Assembly (NCBI GenBank): GCA_958428545.1
Contig: CAUAGM010000005.1
Location: 62,001-126,000 of the forward strand
Length of the DNA stretch: 64,000 nt
Direction: 5' to 3'
Origin: an uncultured Arcanobacterium sp.
Lineage (GTDB): Bacteria; Actinomycetota; Actinomycetes; Actinomycetales; Actinomycetaceae
Position 1 is the stretch's first letter, and each line of letters begins with the position of its first letter. The notes under the pieces are model-generated. The model searched no databases, was not told the DNA's origin, and saw nothing but the letters and a program-made list of their open reading frames with translations. Made by a program: the position numbers and the translations under genes. Shown piece by piece: positions 32,539-41,729 of the stretch.

Positions 32539-34329
32539 GTGAGCGATAAGCCACTTTCAGCTACAGCGCTTAATGCGATGCGCGTAGCAGATATTAAAGC
32601 ACTTGCAGCCCAGATGGGTTTAACACTTGATCCAAAAGCACGCAAAGCAGATTATATTGCTGCGATTAAAGCCGCCCGCGCAGGTGCATCGCACGTTGAA
32701 GCGCAGACAAAAGAAGTTGCTGCAGAGCAGACGCCGATGATTGAGCTTCCTGAGCTTCAAGAGCGAGCAGAGCGTACTAAGCGCCGTGGGCGTGCAGCTG
32801 CACGCACTTCTGAAGTGGATTCAGATAAAGCTGCTGCTCTTGAAGCGATTGGTGAGGCTGCTGCGCGCAAAGCAGAGAATCGCCGTCACCGCCAGCGCAA
32901 TGCTGAAGTTGAAGCTGCAGATGAGCATATAGATCCGCAGGAAAATGTAGAAAATGTGAGCGATAGCAGTGCGGATTCAGAGTACGACGAGAATGCGCAG
33001 CGCCGCAGCCGCGATCGTCGTGAGCGTATGCGGAATCGAAATGATCGAAATCAGCGCGGGCAGAGGAATCAGCGCACTGATCGCGCTGAGCGTATCGATC
33101 GCCATGCTCATCATCGTGCTGAAGAAAACGATGAAGAGATGCAAACTGAGGCATCCAATGCCGAAGAGATGTATGCACATGATGATGTGATGCTTCCAGT
33201 TGCTGGCATTTTAGACATTGCAGGCACAAACGCATATTTGCGTACGGGAGGGTACCTTCCAGGAAAAAATGACGCGTATGTGAGCACCCAGATAATTAAA
33301 AAGTACGGTTTGCGCCGAGGTGACGCGATTGTGGGTGCGGTGCGTTCGCTTGCCGACAGCCCGAATCGCCGAGGGCAGCGACAGCATAAATACAACCCTT
33401 TGATTGAGATCAAAGCGATTAACGGTTTGACACCAGAAGAATCACAGCAGCGCCCTGAATTCAACAAGCTCACGCCGCTTTACCCGCAGGAGATGCTGCG
33501 TGTGGAGACAAGCCAAAAAGCTCTTACGACTCGAGTGGTAGATCTTGTGGCTCCAATCGGCAAAGGGCAGCGTGGATTGATTGTTTCGCCGCCAAAAGCA
33601 GGTAAGACTGTGATTATGCAACAGCTTGCTATGGCGATTGCACAGAATAATCCAGAAGTTCATCTTATGGTTGTGCTGGTCGATGAGCGCCCTGAAGAAG
33701 TCACAGATATGCAGCGTCTGGTGAAGGGAGAAGTCATCGCCTCCACCTTCGATCGCCCAGCATCAGATCATACAATTGTTTCGGAGCTTGCTGTTGAGCG
33801 TGCTAAGCGCCTCGTCGAGCTTGGGCAAGATGTGGTGATTTTGCTCGATTCTATTACTCGTTTGGGGCGTGCATACAACCTTGCAGCTCCTGCTTCTGGG
33901 CGTATTCTTTCTGGTGGCGTTGATGCTGCTGCACTTTATCCGCCAAAGAAATTCTTTGGCGCTGCTCGTAATATTGAAAATGGTGGATCGCTCACGATTA
34001 TCGCTTCAGCTCTTGTAGAGACTGGCTCGAAGATGGATGAAGTGATTTTCGAAGAGTTCAAAGGTACGGGCAATATGGAGCTGCGCCTTTCTCGTCAGCT
34101 TGCTGATCGCCGTATCTTCCCTGCAGTAGATGTGAATGCCTCGGGTACGCGGCGCGAAGAGCTGCTCTTCTCGCCAGAAGAGCTCAAGATTGTGTGGCAT
34201 CTGCGCCGTGCTCTTGGAACGCTCGACGTTCAGGAGGCAAGTGATTATCTGCTTGGACGTCTGCGTAAGACGGAAACCAACAAAGATTTCTTGATGAGTG
34301 TCGTACGCGGTATGCAAGCCGCAGAGTAA
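32539..34329 (+). CDS. rho: Transcription termination factor Rho
   Basis: 596 residues from a GTG with GAGGAAGG upstream. Rho is a hexameric RNA-dependent ATPase that ends untranslated transcripts. The N-terminal Rho-N fold (residues 5-50, ADIKALAAQMGLTLDPKARKADYIAAIK) is followed by an insert of about 150 residues, very rich in Arg, Asn, Gln, Asp and Glu, typical of actinobacterial Rho. Then the RNA-binding cold-shock-like domain (YLPGKNDAYVSTQIIKKYGLRRGD) and the ATPase core with VSPPKAGKTVIMQQLA, LLVDERPEEVTD-type Walker B and the EEFKGTGNMEL Q/R-loop region. Confidence 0.98.
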   Translation: MSDKPLSATALNAMRVADIKALAAQMGLTLDPKARKADYIAAIKAARAGASHVEAQTKEVAAEQTPMIELPELQERAERTKRRGRAAARTSEVDSDKAAALEAIGEAAARKAENRRHRQRNAEVEAADEHIDPQENVENVSDSSADSEYDENAQRRSRDRRERMRNRNDRNQRGQRNQRTDRAERIDRHAHHRAEENDEEMQTEASNAEEMYAHDDVMLPVAGILDIAGTNAYLRTGGYLPGKNDAYVSTQIIKKYGLRRGDAIVGAVRSLADSPNRRGQRQHKYNPLIEIKAINGLTPEESQQRPEFNKLTPLYPQEMLRVETSQKALTTRVVDLVAPIGKGQRGLIVSPPKAGKTVIMQQLAMAIAQNNPEVHLMVVLVDERPEEVTDMQRLVKGEVIASTFDRPASDHTIVSELAVERAKRLVELGQDVVILLDSITRLGRAYNLAAPASGRILSGGVDAAALYPPKKFFGAARNIENGGSLTIIASALVETGSKMDEVIFEEFKGTGNMELRLSRQLADRRIFPAVDVNASGTRREELLFSPEELKIVWHLRRALGTLDVQEASDYLLGRLRKTETNKDFLMSVVRGMQAAE

Positions 34330-34359
34330 TCGTTAGATAAACTTTACGACGATTTTTCT

Positions 34360-34428
34360 ACTGCCTCTCTCTGGATTGATGCAATATCTGCAGTGATGCT
34401 GCATCAAGGGGAGAGGCAGTATTTTTCT
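34360..34428 (+). terminator. Rho-independent terminator after rho
   Basis: Outer arms ACTGCCTCTC (34360-34369) and GAGAGGCAGT (34411-34420) with a nested inner stem TTGATGCA (34376-34383) and TGCATCAA (34400-34407), followed at once by ATTTTTCTCGGTTTT. It ends the rho transcript 31 bases past the stop codon. Confidence 0.85.
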
Positions 34429-34782
34429 CGGTTTTAGAATCGGTGTGAATACTCTGATGGGCAGACTCGTATCGTATCGGAATTATTGAATAGCGGAAGT
34501 ATCGAGGAGAGCTTCTGCTTATATGGGTCTGCACCTGAGTTTACGATCACCACTGTGAAGTAGGCGCTATCACATATAGTGAAGTGGAATATATCTAAGC
34601 AAAAGTGTTTTAATGAAGCGTCGGCTTTTGGTTCACCACTCGTCGAAACGTGGTGTGTGCATAGGGGCGAGGCTGCGTATCTCGTATCTAGGCATAAGCG
34701 TCACGCAGAAAAGGTTACGTCACCATCGAGAGTGGCAGCTGCGCAGTGGACCCAGAGCATCAAACGATCCAAGGAGACTATT
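34429..34782. other. 354-base gap between rho terminator and rpmE
   Basis: No gene is seen. A small inverted repeat CACCAC (34634-34639) with GTGGTG (34650-34655) is present. The rpmE promoter should lie here. An open frame from 34579 runs into rpmE but its first 68 residues do not look like protein. Confidence 0.4.
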
Positions 34783-35007
34783 ATGAAACAGGGAATTCAT
34801 CCTGATTATCACGACATTACTGTGAGCTGTACTTGCGGCGCTGAGTTCCAGACTCGTTCGACTATTGCAGGCGATCATCTGCGTGTAGATGTGTGCTCTG
34901 CGTGCCATCCTTTCTATACCGGCAAGCAGAAGATCCTCGATACGGGTGGTCGCGTGGCACGCTTTGAAGCTCGCTATGGCAAGCGCGTCAAGGCAGAAAA
35001 GAAATAG
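34783..35007 (+). CDS. rpmE: 50S ribosomal protein L31
   Basis: 74 residues from the ATG at 34783, preceded by AAGGAG. MKQGIHPDYHDITVSCTCGAEFQTRSTI and VDVCSACHPFYTGKQKILDTGGRVARFEARYGKR are typical of L31. The Cys residues (CTC in strand one and CSAC in strand two) identify the zinc-binding C+ form. The order rho-rpmE-prfA-prmC is standard in actinobacteria. Confidence 0.98.
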   Translation: MKQGIHPDYHDITVSCTCGAEFQTRSTIAGDHLRVDVCSACHPFYTGKQKILDTGGRVARFEARYGKRVKAEKK

Positions 35008-35020
35008 CTTTTTCAACGCA

Positions 35021-35092
35021 CGCCGGCACGGCACAGCTGTTTATACGATGGTGATCAGACCTGTCGTCTCTAGGCAGCAGCCAGTGCCGGCG
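35021..35092 (+). terminator. Possible terminator after rpmE
   Basis: CGCCGGCAC (35021-35029) pairs with GTGCCGGCG (35084-35092), nine bases each, followed by TTTGCTTAT. The 54-base loop is long for an intrinsic terminator, so this is tentative. Confidence 0.45.
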
Positions 35093-35182
35093 TTTGCTTA
35101 TACTTACCTAAATATATGCGCGCAGTGCATCTTTTCTGCGCCTCGTATGTGAGACTGTGGATATAAAACCGAGAGAGAAATA

Positions 35183-36313
35183 ATGGCAGATATGAGCGTG
35201 GCAGGCGAAGATTTTTCGGCAGCTGAGGCAATGCTCGCAGAATATAAAGAAATCGAGCAGCGAATGGCTTCGCCAGATGTGCTTGCCGAGCCGAGCAAAC
35301 TTAGATCATTAGGGCGGCGTTATTCGGAGCTTGGGCGTGTGGTGGTGCGTTATCACAAGTATGCTGCAGCGCTTCAAGATCTTTCAGATACGCGTGAAAT
35401 CGTCGATATAGGCGGTGACGATGCTGAAATGTTTGCGTCTGAGCTTCCAGCGCTTCACACTCGCCTTGAAGAAGCAGCAGCAGATCTGCGTGATGCTTTG
35501 ATCCCTCGTGATCCTGACGATTCGCGAGACGTCATTCTTGAAGTTAAAGCTGGGGAGGGCGGAGAAGAGAGCGCCCTGTTTGCCGCTGATTTGCTGCGTA
35601 TGTATGAGCATTATGTAGAAAAACAAGGTTGGGGTTGGCAGATTCTTTCGTCGATCAGCACTGAACTTGGTGGCTATAAAGATGTGGAAGTGGCGATCAA
35701 GGCGAAAAATGTGCCCGAAGATCCAGCAGATGGGGTGTGGGCTCACCTGAAATTTGAAGCGGGAGTGCATCGTGTGCAGCGCGTGCCAGTCACGGAATCG
35801 CAGGGGCGTATCCATACGAGTGCTGCAGGTGTGCTTGTCTTTGCTGAGGTTGATGACCCAGGAGAGATCGAAATCGCGGATAATGATTTACGTATCGATG
35901 TTTTTCGGTCATCAGGGCCAGGTGGGCAGAGCGTGAATACCACTGATTCTGCTGTGCGTATTACTCACTTGCCGACGGGCATCACAGTTTCGATGCAAGA
36001 CGAAAAATCACAGATCAAAAACCGAGAATCTGCTATGAGGGTTTTACGTGCGCGTTTGCGTCAAAAGCAGCTGGAAGAGCAGGCTGCGCAAGAGGCGGCA
36101 TTACGCCGTTCACAGGTCCGCACGGTAGATCGTTCAGAACGTGTGCGCACATATAACTTCCCAGAAAATCGAATTTCTGACCACCGAAGTGGATATAAAG
36201 CGTACAACCTCGATGCTGTGCTCGGCGGTGAGCTGGAGCCTGTGATCGAAAGTCTGCAGCGCATGGATGAAAACGAGCGTCTCGAAGCTGCTGCGGAGCA
36301 AGCAAAGAAATAG
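35183..36313 (+). CDS. prfA: Peptide chain release factor 1
   Basis: 376 residues. RF1 reads UAA and UAG and triggers peptide release. The codon-recognition tripeptide region reads RVPVTESQGRIHTSAAG, with P-V-T as in RF1 rather than the SPF of RF2, and the catalytic GGQ is in FRSSGPGGQSVNTTDSAVRI. Conserved LEVKAGEGGEESALFAADLLRMY is also present. The end matches (TYNFPENRISDHRSGYK). prmC, which methylates the GGQ glutamine, starts 10 bases downstream. Confidence 0.98.
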   Translation: MADMSVAGEDFSAAEAMLAEYKEIEQRMASPDVLAEPSKLRSLGRRYSELGRVVVRYHKYAAALQDLSDTREIVDIGGDDAEMFASELPALHTRLEEAAADLRDALIPRDPDDSRDVILEVKAGEGGEESALFAADLLRMYEHYVEKQGWGWQILSSISTELGGYKDVEVAIKAKNVPEDPADGVWAHLKFEAGVHRVQRVPVTESQGRIHTSAAGVLVFAEVDDPGEIEIADNDLRIDVFRSSGPGGQSVNTTDSAVRITHLPTGITVSMQDEKSQIKNRESAMRVLRARLRQKQLEEQAAQEAALRRSQVRTVDRSERVRTYNFPENRISDHRSGYKAYNLDAVLGGELEPVIESLQRMDENERLEAAAEQAKK

Positions 36314-36323
36314 TTGTGACGAT

Positions 36324-37331
36324 ATGAAGAGCCGATCTGCATGGCAAGTTGAGATTAATTGCGCAGCAAAAATTTTGCGTTGCGCTGGTATTGGTTCTCC
36401 CGATCATGATGCTCGAGAACTCGCTTTCTTTGCGGCAGAAGCAGATTGGGCTGGCAATCTTGCAGATACTCAGCCGACTTTGCCGCAGATTGAACTTTTT
36501 CGCCAGTTGGTTCAGCGCCGTGCATCTCGAGAACCATTGCAGCATATCCTTGGGCGTATGTATTTTCGCTATCTCGAATTGGAAGCTTTGCCTGGCGTTT
36601 TTATTGTGCGCCCAGAAACTGAGATGGTGGCACAAGCAGGAATCGATTTTCTTACAGAGTACTATAATGCCGAGAGCAGCGGTGGAGCCACTGGAGCCAG
36701 CGTCATTGCTGATAGTGCAGTGAATCGATATTTTGGTGGTAGTGAGCATTATCCCTCAGCTAGTGCTGTGAATAATGCGGTGCACAATGAACCAATAATT
36801 GCTGTGGAGCTCTTTTCTGGTTCGGGAGCGATAGCGCTCTCAATTGCAACGGAATTGCGCGAACGTATTGTAAATCTCGCAGTATACGGCATTGAGATAA
36901 GCTCTGAAGCATACGAATCTTCTCAGCGTAACAACGCGGCTTACGGAAATATAGTGAATTTTATACATTCAGATGCTCTGGCTCCATTGCCAGAGGATGT
37001 GGCAGAAGATATTGGGGGGAAAGCTGCGCTTGTAATCGCAAATCCGCCCTACGTGCCGCTATACCATAAGATCAGCCCAGAAGTATGTGCAGATCCGCCA
37101 TTGGCTCTCTTCGGCGGAGGAGAAGATGGGCTGGATATTCCTCTAGCCGCTATAAAGCATTCAACCGATCTGCTTGCACCAGGAGGGGCACTAGTGATGG
37201 AGCACGCAAGTGAGCAGGCACTAGCTCTGCGAGATGCCGCGACTCGTGCGGGATTTATCGACGTTCGCACTGGCAAGGATCTTACCGGCGCTGAGCGCTG
37301 GCTTTTTGCTCGCTGGCCGTATGCAATGTGA
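36324..37331 (+). CDS. prmC: Release factor glutamine methyltransferase PrmC
   Basis: 335 residues from ATG 36324; an in-frame start at 36267 lies inside prfA and is unlikely. It methylates the GGQ glutamine of release factors. N-terminal helical domain with QRRASREPLQHILGRMYFRYLEL and VRPETEMVAQ, SAM-binding ELFSGSGAIALSIA, and the catalytic NPPYVPL. An insert of about 35 residues lies between VRPETE and the SAM loop (Ser/Gly/Ala-rich, near residues 118-155), making the protein longer than the usual 280 or so. No good Shine-Dalgarno; coupling to prfA is likely. Confidence 0.95.
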   Translation: MKSRSAWQVEINCAAKILRCAGIGSPDHDARELAFFAAEADWAGNLADTQPTLPQIELFRQLVQRRASREPLQHILGRMYFRYLELEALPGVFIVRPETEMVAQAGIDFLTEYYNAESSGGATGASVIADSAVNRYFGGSEHYPSASAVNNAVHNEPIIAVELFSGSGAIALSIATELRERIVNLAVYGIEISSEAYESSQRNNAAYGNIVNFIHSDALAPLPEDVAEDIGGKAALVIANPPYVPLYHKISPEVCADPPLALFGGGEDGLDIPLAAIKHSTDLLAPGGALVMEHASEQALALRDAATRAGFIDVRTGKDLTGAERWLFARWPYAM

Positions 37332-37628
37332 GCGCGAATCTGAAAGCAAAGAATTTCTCAGCAAATGCCTCGGCAGTGCCCGCTGCGCTTTATGGGAGTG
37401 AGGTGCGGGGATTAGGTGTCTATATGTGCGCGCATATGAGCTGCTGTGCTTTGCAGGAAGATGGTTGGAATAAGAATGACTATCCACTATCTTTTCCTCA
37501 GGTGACGCTCTGTGAGAGTGCGGTATTGATGCGCTCTATTACGCGCTATTGGCTCTATTGCTGATCGGGATATCGCCTGCATCTATTGCTGATCCCATCC
37601 TCATGCCCTTTAACGCTAACATAGGTGT
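37332..37628. other. 297-base gap between prmC and the Sua5-type gene
   Basis: No gene is seen. A short open frame at 37328-37564 has no recognisable features. The -10 box at 37617-37622 belongs to the next gene. Confidence 0.4.
37617..37622 (+). promoter_or_regulatory. -10 box (TAACAT) for the Sua5-type gene
   Basis: TAACAT lies exactly six bases before the ATG at 37629, as in the other presumed leaderless genes of this window. Confidence 0.45.
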
Positions 37629-38300
37629 ATGCGTGTTTTTTCTAGACTTGAAGCAGATAGCATTGCTCGGCTCGAAGCTTTGGCGGCTGCGAGAGCAGCT
37701 GTCGCTGCAGGTAAAGTGATTTGCTTGCCCACAGATACTGTGTATGGTATCGGCGCTGATCCATGCAATTCTGATGCGGTGACGGCTCTGCTTGCTGCTA
37801 AGAGTCGCACACGCGCTATGCCTCCGCCAGTACTTGTGGCGAGTAAAGATCAAGCAGAAACGTTGCTCGATCCAGCAATTCTCGATGGTGATACTGCGGC
37901 AGTAATGAATACGCTGATAGATTCTTTCTGGCCTGGTGCGCTCACAATTGTTGCGCCCGCTCATTCGAGGCTTGGCTGGGATCTTGGCGAAACGAATGGA
38001 ACTGTTGCTCTGCGTATGCCTGATCATGATTTAGCCTTGGAGCTTTTCAATGAAATTGGACCTCTCGCTGTCACAAGTGCGAATAAGACAGGGCAGCCTC
38101 CGGCAACATCGATTGATATGGCAGTTGAGCAGCTAGGATCAGACGTCTCGGTATATTTAGACGCAGGGATTTCGCCAAAAGGCGTACCTTCGACGATCAT
38201 TAAGCTCGATCCTGAGCACTCTTATACAGTGCAACTGCTCCGTTTGGGCGCGATTTCAGCTGAAGCTTTACAGCAGGCGGCTGGTATTTCTATCGAATGA
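37629..38300 (+). CDS. L-threonylcarbamoyladenylate synthase (Sua5/TsaC)
   Basis: 223 residues. The family makes threonylcarbamoyl-AMP from threonine, bicarbonate and ATP for t6A37 of ANN-decoding tRNAs. YrdC-fold motifs: GKVICLPTDTVYGIGADP, AAKSRTRAMPPPVLV (the K-x-R substrate site), FWPGALTIV, VALRMPDH, and PLAVTSANKTGQPPATS. It lacks the C-terminal Sua5 extension. The mycobacterial order places it between prmC and wecA, as here. It is followed 10 bases later by wecA. Confidence 0.95.
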   Translation: MRVFSRLEADSIARLEALAAARAAVAAGKVICLPTDTVYGIGADPCNSDAVTALLAAKSRTRAMPPPVLVASKDQAETLLDPAILDGDTAAVMNTLIDSFWPGALTIVAPAHSRLGWDLGETNGTVALRMPDHDLALELFNEIGPLAVTSANKTGQPPATSIDMAVEQLGSDVSVYLDAGISPKGVPSTIIKLDPEHSYTVQLLRLGAISAEALQQAAGISIE

Positions 38301-38310
38301 GAGAACTGGC

Positions 38311-39450
38311 GTGAGAACCTATCTCTTGGTGATGATCGTTGCAGCTGCTATTACGTACTTGCTCGTTCCCGTGGCTCTTAAAATCGCACTGCGCCTCGGC
38401 GCTGTGAATCAGGTGCGAGCTAGAGATGTGCACACATTTCCCATAGCTCGGCTCGGTGGAGTTGCGATGTATGCAGGATTCATAGTATCCCTGATTTTTG
38501 CAGCTCATATCCCTTATCTTTCTAATATCTTCACAGCGGATTCCACAGTGTGGGGAGTGATTTTCGGGGCAGGAGTGATGTGTGCTATCGGGGTGATCGA
38601 TGATCTCTATGAGTTGAGATGGTATGCAAAGCTGGCAGGTGAGATTCTTTCTGCTGGAGTGATGGCGTGGTTCGGCGTGCAGTTTATATCACTTCCGATT
38701 TTCGGAGTGACCCTTGGTTCTCCGCGCATGAATCTAATTGGCACAGTGATTGTTGTGTTACTCGTTGCTAATGCAGTGAACTTTGTTGATGGTCTCGACG
38801 GTTTAGCGGCAGGCTTGATAGGTATTGGTGGATTAAGTTTTTTTGCGTACGCGTATTATCTCACTCGTATGATCAACCCAGGTGATTACACATCGGTAGC
38901 AGCTGTCTTAATGGCAGCGCTTGTTGGTATATGCTGCGGTTTTCTTCCTCATAATTTCCACCAGGCACGAATCTTTATGGGGGATTCTGGAGCGCTTACT
39001 CTGGGAGCTATTATTGCTGGAACTGCAGTAGTGGTTACGGGGCAAATCGATATCGTTCAGGTAAAGACATCCTCGGCAATTCCAGCTTTTATGCCAATTC
39101 TCATTCCAGCGCTGATTTTAATTATTCCTCTTATCGACATTATCTGGGCGGTTACGAGGCGTGTGCTGCGTGGGCAATCTCCTTTTCACGCAGACGCAGG
39201 GCATCTACACCATCGATTGTTGCGCCGCGGTCATTCACACACGAAAGCTGTACTTGTGCTGTACATGTGGGCAGCAGTTGTGAGCTTTTCTGGTGCTGCT
39301 GGAGTGCTCTTTCCAGTGAGAGATGTACTTCCTTTCTTTGTGAGCGGTCTTATTGTTGCGATAGCGGTGACGATTTATGAAATACGTAGACCACGAGTGC
39401 CACGTGCACATATGACGCCACGTGGAGAATGTGATGAATCCATTGAGTAA
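38311..39450 (+). CDS. wecA: MraY/WecA-family undecaprenyl-phosphate sugar-phosphate transferase
   Basis: 379 residues from a GTG, about 11 membrane helices. It would move a sugar phosphate, usually GlcNAc-1-P from UDP-GlcNAc, to the polyprenyl phosphate carrier to begin a wall glycopolymer. Family motifs: HTFPIARLGGVAMYAGF, GVIDDLYELRWYAKL, VNFVDGLDGLAAGLIG, FMGDSGALTLG and HADAGHLHHRLLRRGHSHTKAVL. Synteny with the mycobacterial rfe/wecA gene just before the atp operon supports WecA rather than MraY. Its end overlaps the next gene by 17 bases. Confidence 0.92.
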   Translation: MRTYLLVMIVAAAITYLLVPVALKIALRLGAVNQVRARDVHTFPIARLGGVAMYAGFIVSLIFAAHIPYLSNIFTADSTVWGVIFGAGVMCAIGVIDDLYELRWYAKLAGEILSAGVMAWFGVQFISLPIFGVTLGSPRMNLIGTVIVVLLVANAVNFVDGLDGLAAGLIGIGGLSFFAYAYYLTRMINPGDYTSVAAVLMAALVGICCGFLPHNFHQARIFMGDSGALTLGAIIAGTAVVVTGQIDIVQVKTSSAIPAFMPILIPALILIIPLIDIIWAVTRRVLRGQSPFHADAGHLHHRLLRRGHSHTKAVLVLYMWAAVVSFSGAAGVLFPVRDVLPFFVSGLIVAIAVTIYEIRRPRVPRAHMTPRGECDESIE

Positions 39451-39886
39451 ATTCTTCACACATTTTCATCGAAAAACTTATGCCCCTGGGTATCGGCCTC
39501 ATGCACGTGTGATTATTGCACGTGCAACATTATGGAGCGCTGCTGCAGTGATTATGCTGGAATGTGTTGTTGCTGGCGCTGCTCTATATGCCGGCTATGT
39601 GAATGCGTCACTGTCTTGTTTGTGTGCAGGCGCACTTGCGGCGGTTATACATCTGCTTTCGTGGGGCGAAATGGAGATAGTGCCAAGATTTATGCCACGT
39701 TTGCAAAGTGTGGGATTTTTCTTGGGGTTTTTGTTGAAATGTTTTCTTGTACTCGCTGTTTTCTATTCTCTTTCTGAAGCGAGATGGATAGATATGAGTA
39801 TGTTTGTGCTCGCTTTCATAGGGGGTATTGTTCTCACTCTTCTCGTAAGTTCAATAGTGGTGCTGCACAATCAAATCTGCGATTGA
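39434..39886 (+). CDS. Small membrane protein at the atpI position
   Basis: 150 residues from ATG 39434, with GGAG six bases upstream inside wecA. Four hydrophobic helices (WSAAAVIMLECVVAGAALYAGYV, LSCLCAGALAAVIHLLSW, SVGFFLGFLLKCFLVLAVFY, MFVLAFIGGIVLTLLVSSIVVL). The layout fits AtpI-like proteins, including the Rv1303 type found between wecA and atpB in mycobacteria. AtpI helps assemble the c-ring in other bacteria; for this one that is inference from place and topology. Confidence 0.75.
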   Translation: MNPLSKFFTHFHRKTYAPGYRPHARVIIARATLWSAAAVIMLECVVAGAALYAGYVNASLSCLCAGALAAVIHLLSWGEMEIVPRFMPRLQSVGFFLGFLLKCFLVLAVFYSLSEARWIDMSMFVLAFIGGIVLTLLVSSIVVLHNQICD

Positions 39887-40066
39887 AAAGGGATCGTATA
39901 GGCGATTAAAAAATCGTTGTTTTTCAAAAGAATTCTTTCTATCCCTTTGCCCCATCCAGTGCGCTCATGTAAAGTTAAGTGGTCAGGTTTTTCTGTTGAA
40001 GAACGTCTATTCTAACTGTTTTTCGCAGACATCGGTGTCGGTATATGTAGAGGGGCTATTGCACCA

Positions 40067-40894
40067 GTGAACGTTTTGCACGCACTTGCGCTTTTGCCAA
40101 TTATCCATTCAAGCTCAGAAGGCAGTGGATTTGAGACGCCGACACTTACCCATGAATTTGATCCTGCACCATTCCTTTTTGTGGGCACTCCTTTTGAGAT
40201 GAACCGAATTTTGTTTGTTCGTCTTATTGCTGCCGTTATTTTAGCGTTTTTCTTAGTGCTGTATGCTCGGCGATCCAAACTGATTCCTGGGCGTGCGCAA
40301 GCTGCTATGGAAATGCTCCTTGAGTTTTCTAAAGTGTCTATCGCTGAGGAAATTATGGGCGGAGAGGAAGAAGCTCGCCGCTATCAGCCGCTTTTGATGA
40401 CGATTTTCCTTGGCGTGCTTTTTATGAATCTCACTGGCGTAATACCAGGGCTTCAGATTGCGGGTACGTCATTGATTGGTATGCCGATTATCTATGCTCT
40501 GGTAGCATGGGTCGGTTTTGTGGGCGCAGGTATAAAAGCTCGCGGAGCTAAATTTTTCAAAGAACAGCTCATGCCTCCTGGTGTGCCGTGGCCATTGTAT
40601 TTCATTATGGTGCCTCTGGAGTTTTTATCGACGTTTATTCTTCGCCCAGTCACCCTCACTATTCGTCTTCTCGCAAATATGATGGCAGGGCATTTTGTGC
40701 TCGTTTTATGTTTTCTCGGCACACATTATCTCTATTTCCAGATGAGTGGTCTTGCAGGGGGAATTCTGGGATCTTTCACACTTCTCGGAGGTATCATTTT
40801 TGTTGCCTTTGAGCTTTTTATTGGTGCGTTGCAGGCATACATCTTTGCTATGCTTTCTGCGGCCTATATATCACTATCAGTCTCAGCTCACTGA
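40067..40894 (+). CDS. atpB: ATP synthase F0 subunit a
   Basis: 275 residues from a GTG with AGAGGGGC upstream. It forms the proton half-channels beside the c-ring. Five or six helices; the essential Arg is in RPVTLTIRLLANMMAGH. The N-terminal part carries FDPAPFLFVGTPFEMNRI, usual in actinobacteria. It opens the operon a-c-b-delta-alpha-gamma-beta-epsilon, 180 bases after the AtpI-like gene. Confidence 0.97.
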   Translation: MNVLHALALLPIIHSSSEGSGFETPTLTHEFDPAPFLFVGTPFEMNRILFVRLIAAVILAFFLVLYARRSKLIPGRAQAAMEMLLEFSKVSIAEEIMGGEEEARRYQPLLMTIFLGVLFMNLTGVIPGLQIAGTSLIGMPIIYALVAWVGFVGAGIKARGAKFFKEQLMPPGVPWPLYFIMVPLEFLSTFILRPVTLTIRLLANMMAGHFVLVLCFLGTHYLYFQMSGLAGGILGSFTLLGGIIFVAFELFIGALQAYIFAMLSAAYISLSVSAH

Positions 40895-40939
40895 CGTGCA
40901 GGTGAGATTTTAAGAAACAAAAACAAAAGGAAGAAAGAA

Positions 40940-41149
40940 ATGATCACTGGTAACATCGCCACCATTGGATATGGTCTTGCAGTTCTCGGCCCTGGTATCG
41001 GTATTGGTATTATTGGCGCCAAAAATCAGGAAGCTTCGGCTCGTCAGCCAGAAATTAAAGGCTTCTTGCGCGTGAATATGTTCCTTTCTATCGCTTTTGC
41101 GGAAGCACTTGGTCTTCTTGGGCTTGTGGCCGGCTTTGTCTTTGCGTGA
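40940..41149 (+). CDS. atpE: ATP synthase F0 subunit c
   Basis: 69 residues, a two-helix hairpin. GYGLAVLGPGIGIGIIGAKNQEASARQPE contains the Gly-rich first helix and the polar loop; the ion-binding carboxylate is the Glu in SIAFAEALGLLGLV. No Na+-type Gln/Ser-Thr pattern is obvious, so protons are the likely ion. A GGAAGAAAG stretch is the ribosome binding site. Confidence 0.97.
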   Translation: MITGNIATIGYGLAVLGPGIGIGIIGAKNQEASARQPEIKGFLRVNMFLSIAFAEALGLLGLVAGFVFA

Positions 41150-41154
41150 TAACT

Positions 41155-41727
41155 ATGGCATCGGTAGTGTTCCAATCAGCAGAAGGCAGTCACGTTTTCA
41201 GCGTGCTGTTTCCTGCTCTTCCTGATCTAATCTGGGGGACGATTGCATTTGCGGTCGTAGCCGTTGTGGTCTACAAGTTTGCGTGGCCTAGTTTTGCTGC
41301 GACTCTTGACGAACGCCGCGAGAAGATCGAATACGGACTTAAAGCTGCACAAATCGCAAAAGCTGAGATTGCTGCTGAGCGTGAAGGGCTTGCCAGTGAG
41401 GTTGCTCAAGCTCATCTTGAAGCAAACGATATTCGCGAAAAAGCTCAGGCTAATGCAAAAAATATTGTGGCAGATGCTCAAACGAAGGCTCACGCAGAAG
41501 CAGATAGCATTATCGGAGGTGCACACCTTCGTATCGCTGCGGATGCTGAGGCGGCAAAGCGTACACTTCGAGCTGATGTTGGTACGATGGCAACGGAGCT
41601 TGCTGGGCGTATTGTGGGTGAAGCTATTAACGATGAAGCTCTTGCTCGCCGAGTAATCGACCGTTTTATTAGCGATCTTGAAGCTGAGCAATCGAAAGAA
41701 GCATCTGCTATCGGGCAGGAGAAATAA
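41155..41727 (+). CDS. atpF: ATP synthase F0 subunit b
   Basis: 190 residues from ATG 41155; a GTG at 41146 that overlaps the atpE stop (GTGA) would add three residues and cannot be ruled out. One N-terminal membrane helix (LIWGTIAFAVVAVVVYKFAWPSF) then LDERREKIEYGLKAAQIAKAEIAAER and a long coiled coil that forms the peripheral stalk. No clear Shine-Dalgarno; coupled to atpE. Confidence 0.95.
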   Translation: MASVVFQSAEGSHVFSVLFPALPDLIWGTIAFAVVAVVVYKFAWPSFAATLDERREKIEYGLKAAQIAKAEIAAEREGLASEVAQAHLEANDIREKAQANAKNIVADAQTKAHAEADSIIGGAHLRIAADAEAAKRTLRADVGTMATELAGRIVGEAINDEALARRVIDRFISDLEAEQSKEASAIGQEK

Positions 41728-41729
41728 GT

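Noticed and set aside
34579..34782. N-terminal extension of rpmE in the same frame
   Set aside because: L31 has a fixed length of about 70 residues and the ATG at 34783 has AAGGAG; the upstream codons do not resemble any protein.
37328..37564. 78-codon open frame after prmC
   Set aside because: No Shine-Dalgarno, irregular composition, no recognisable motif; likely chance.
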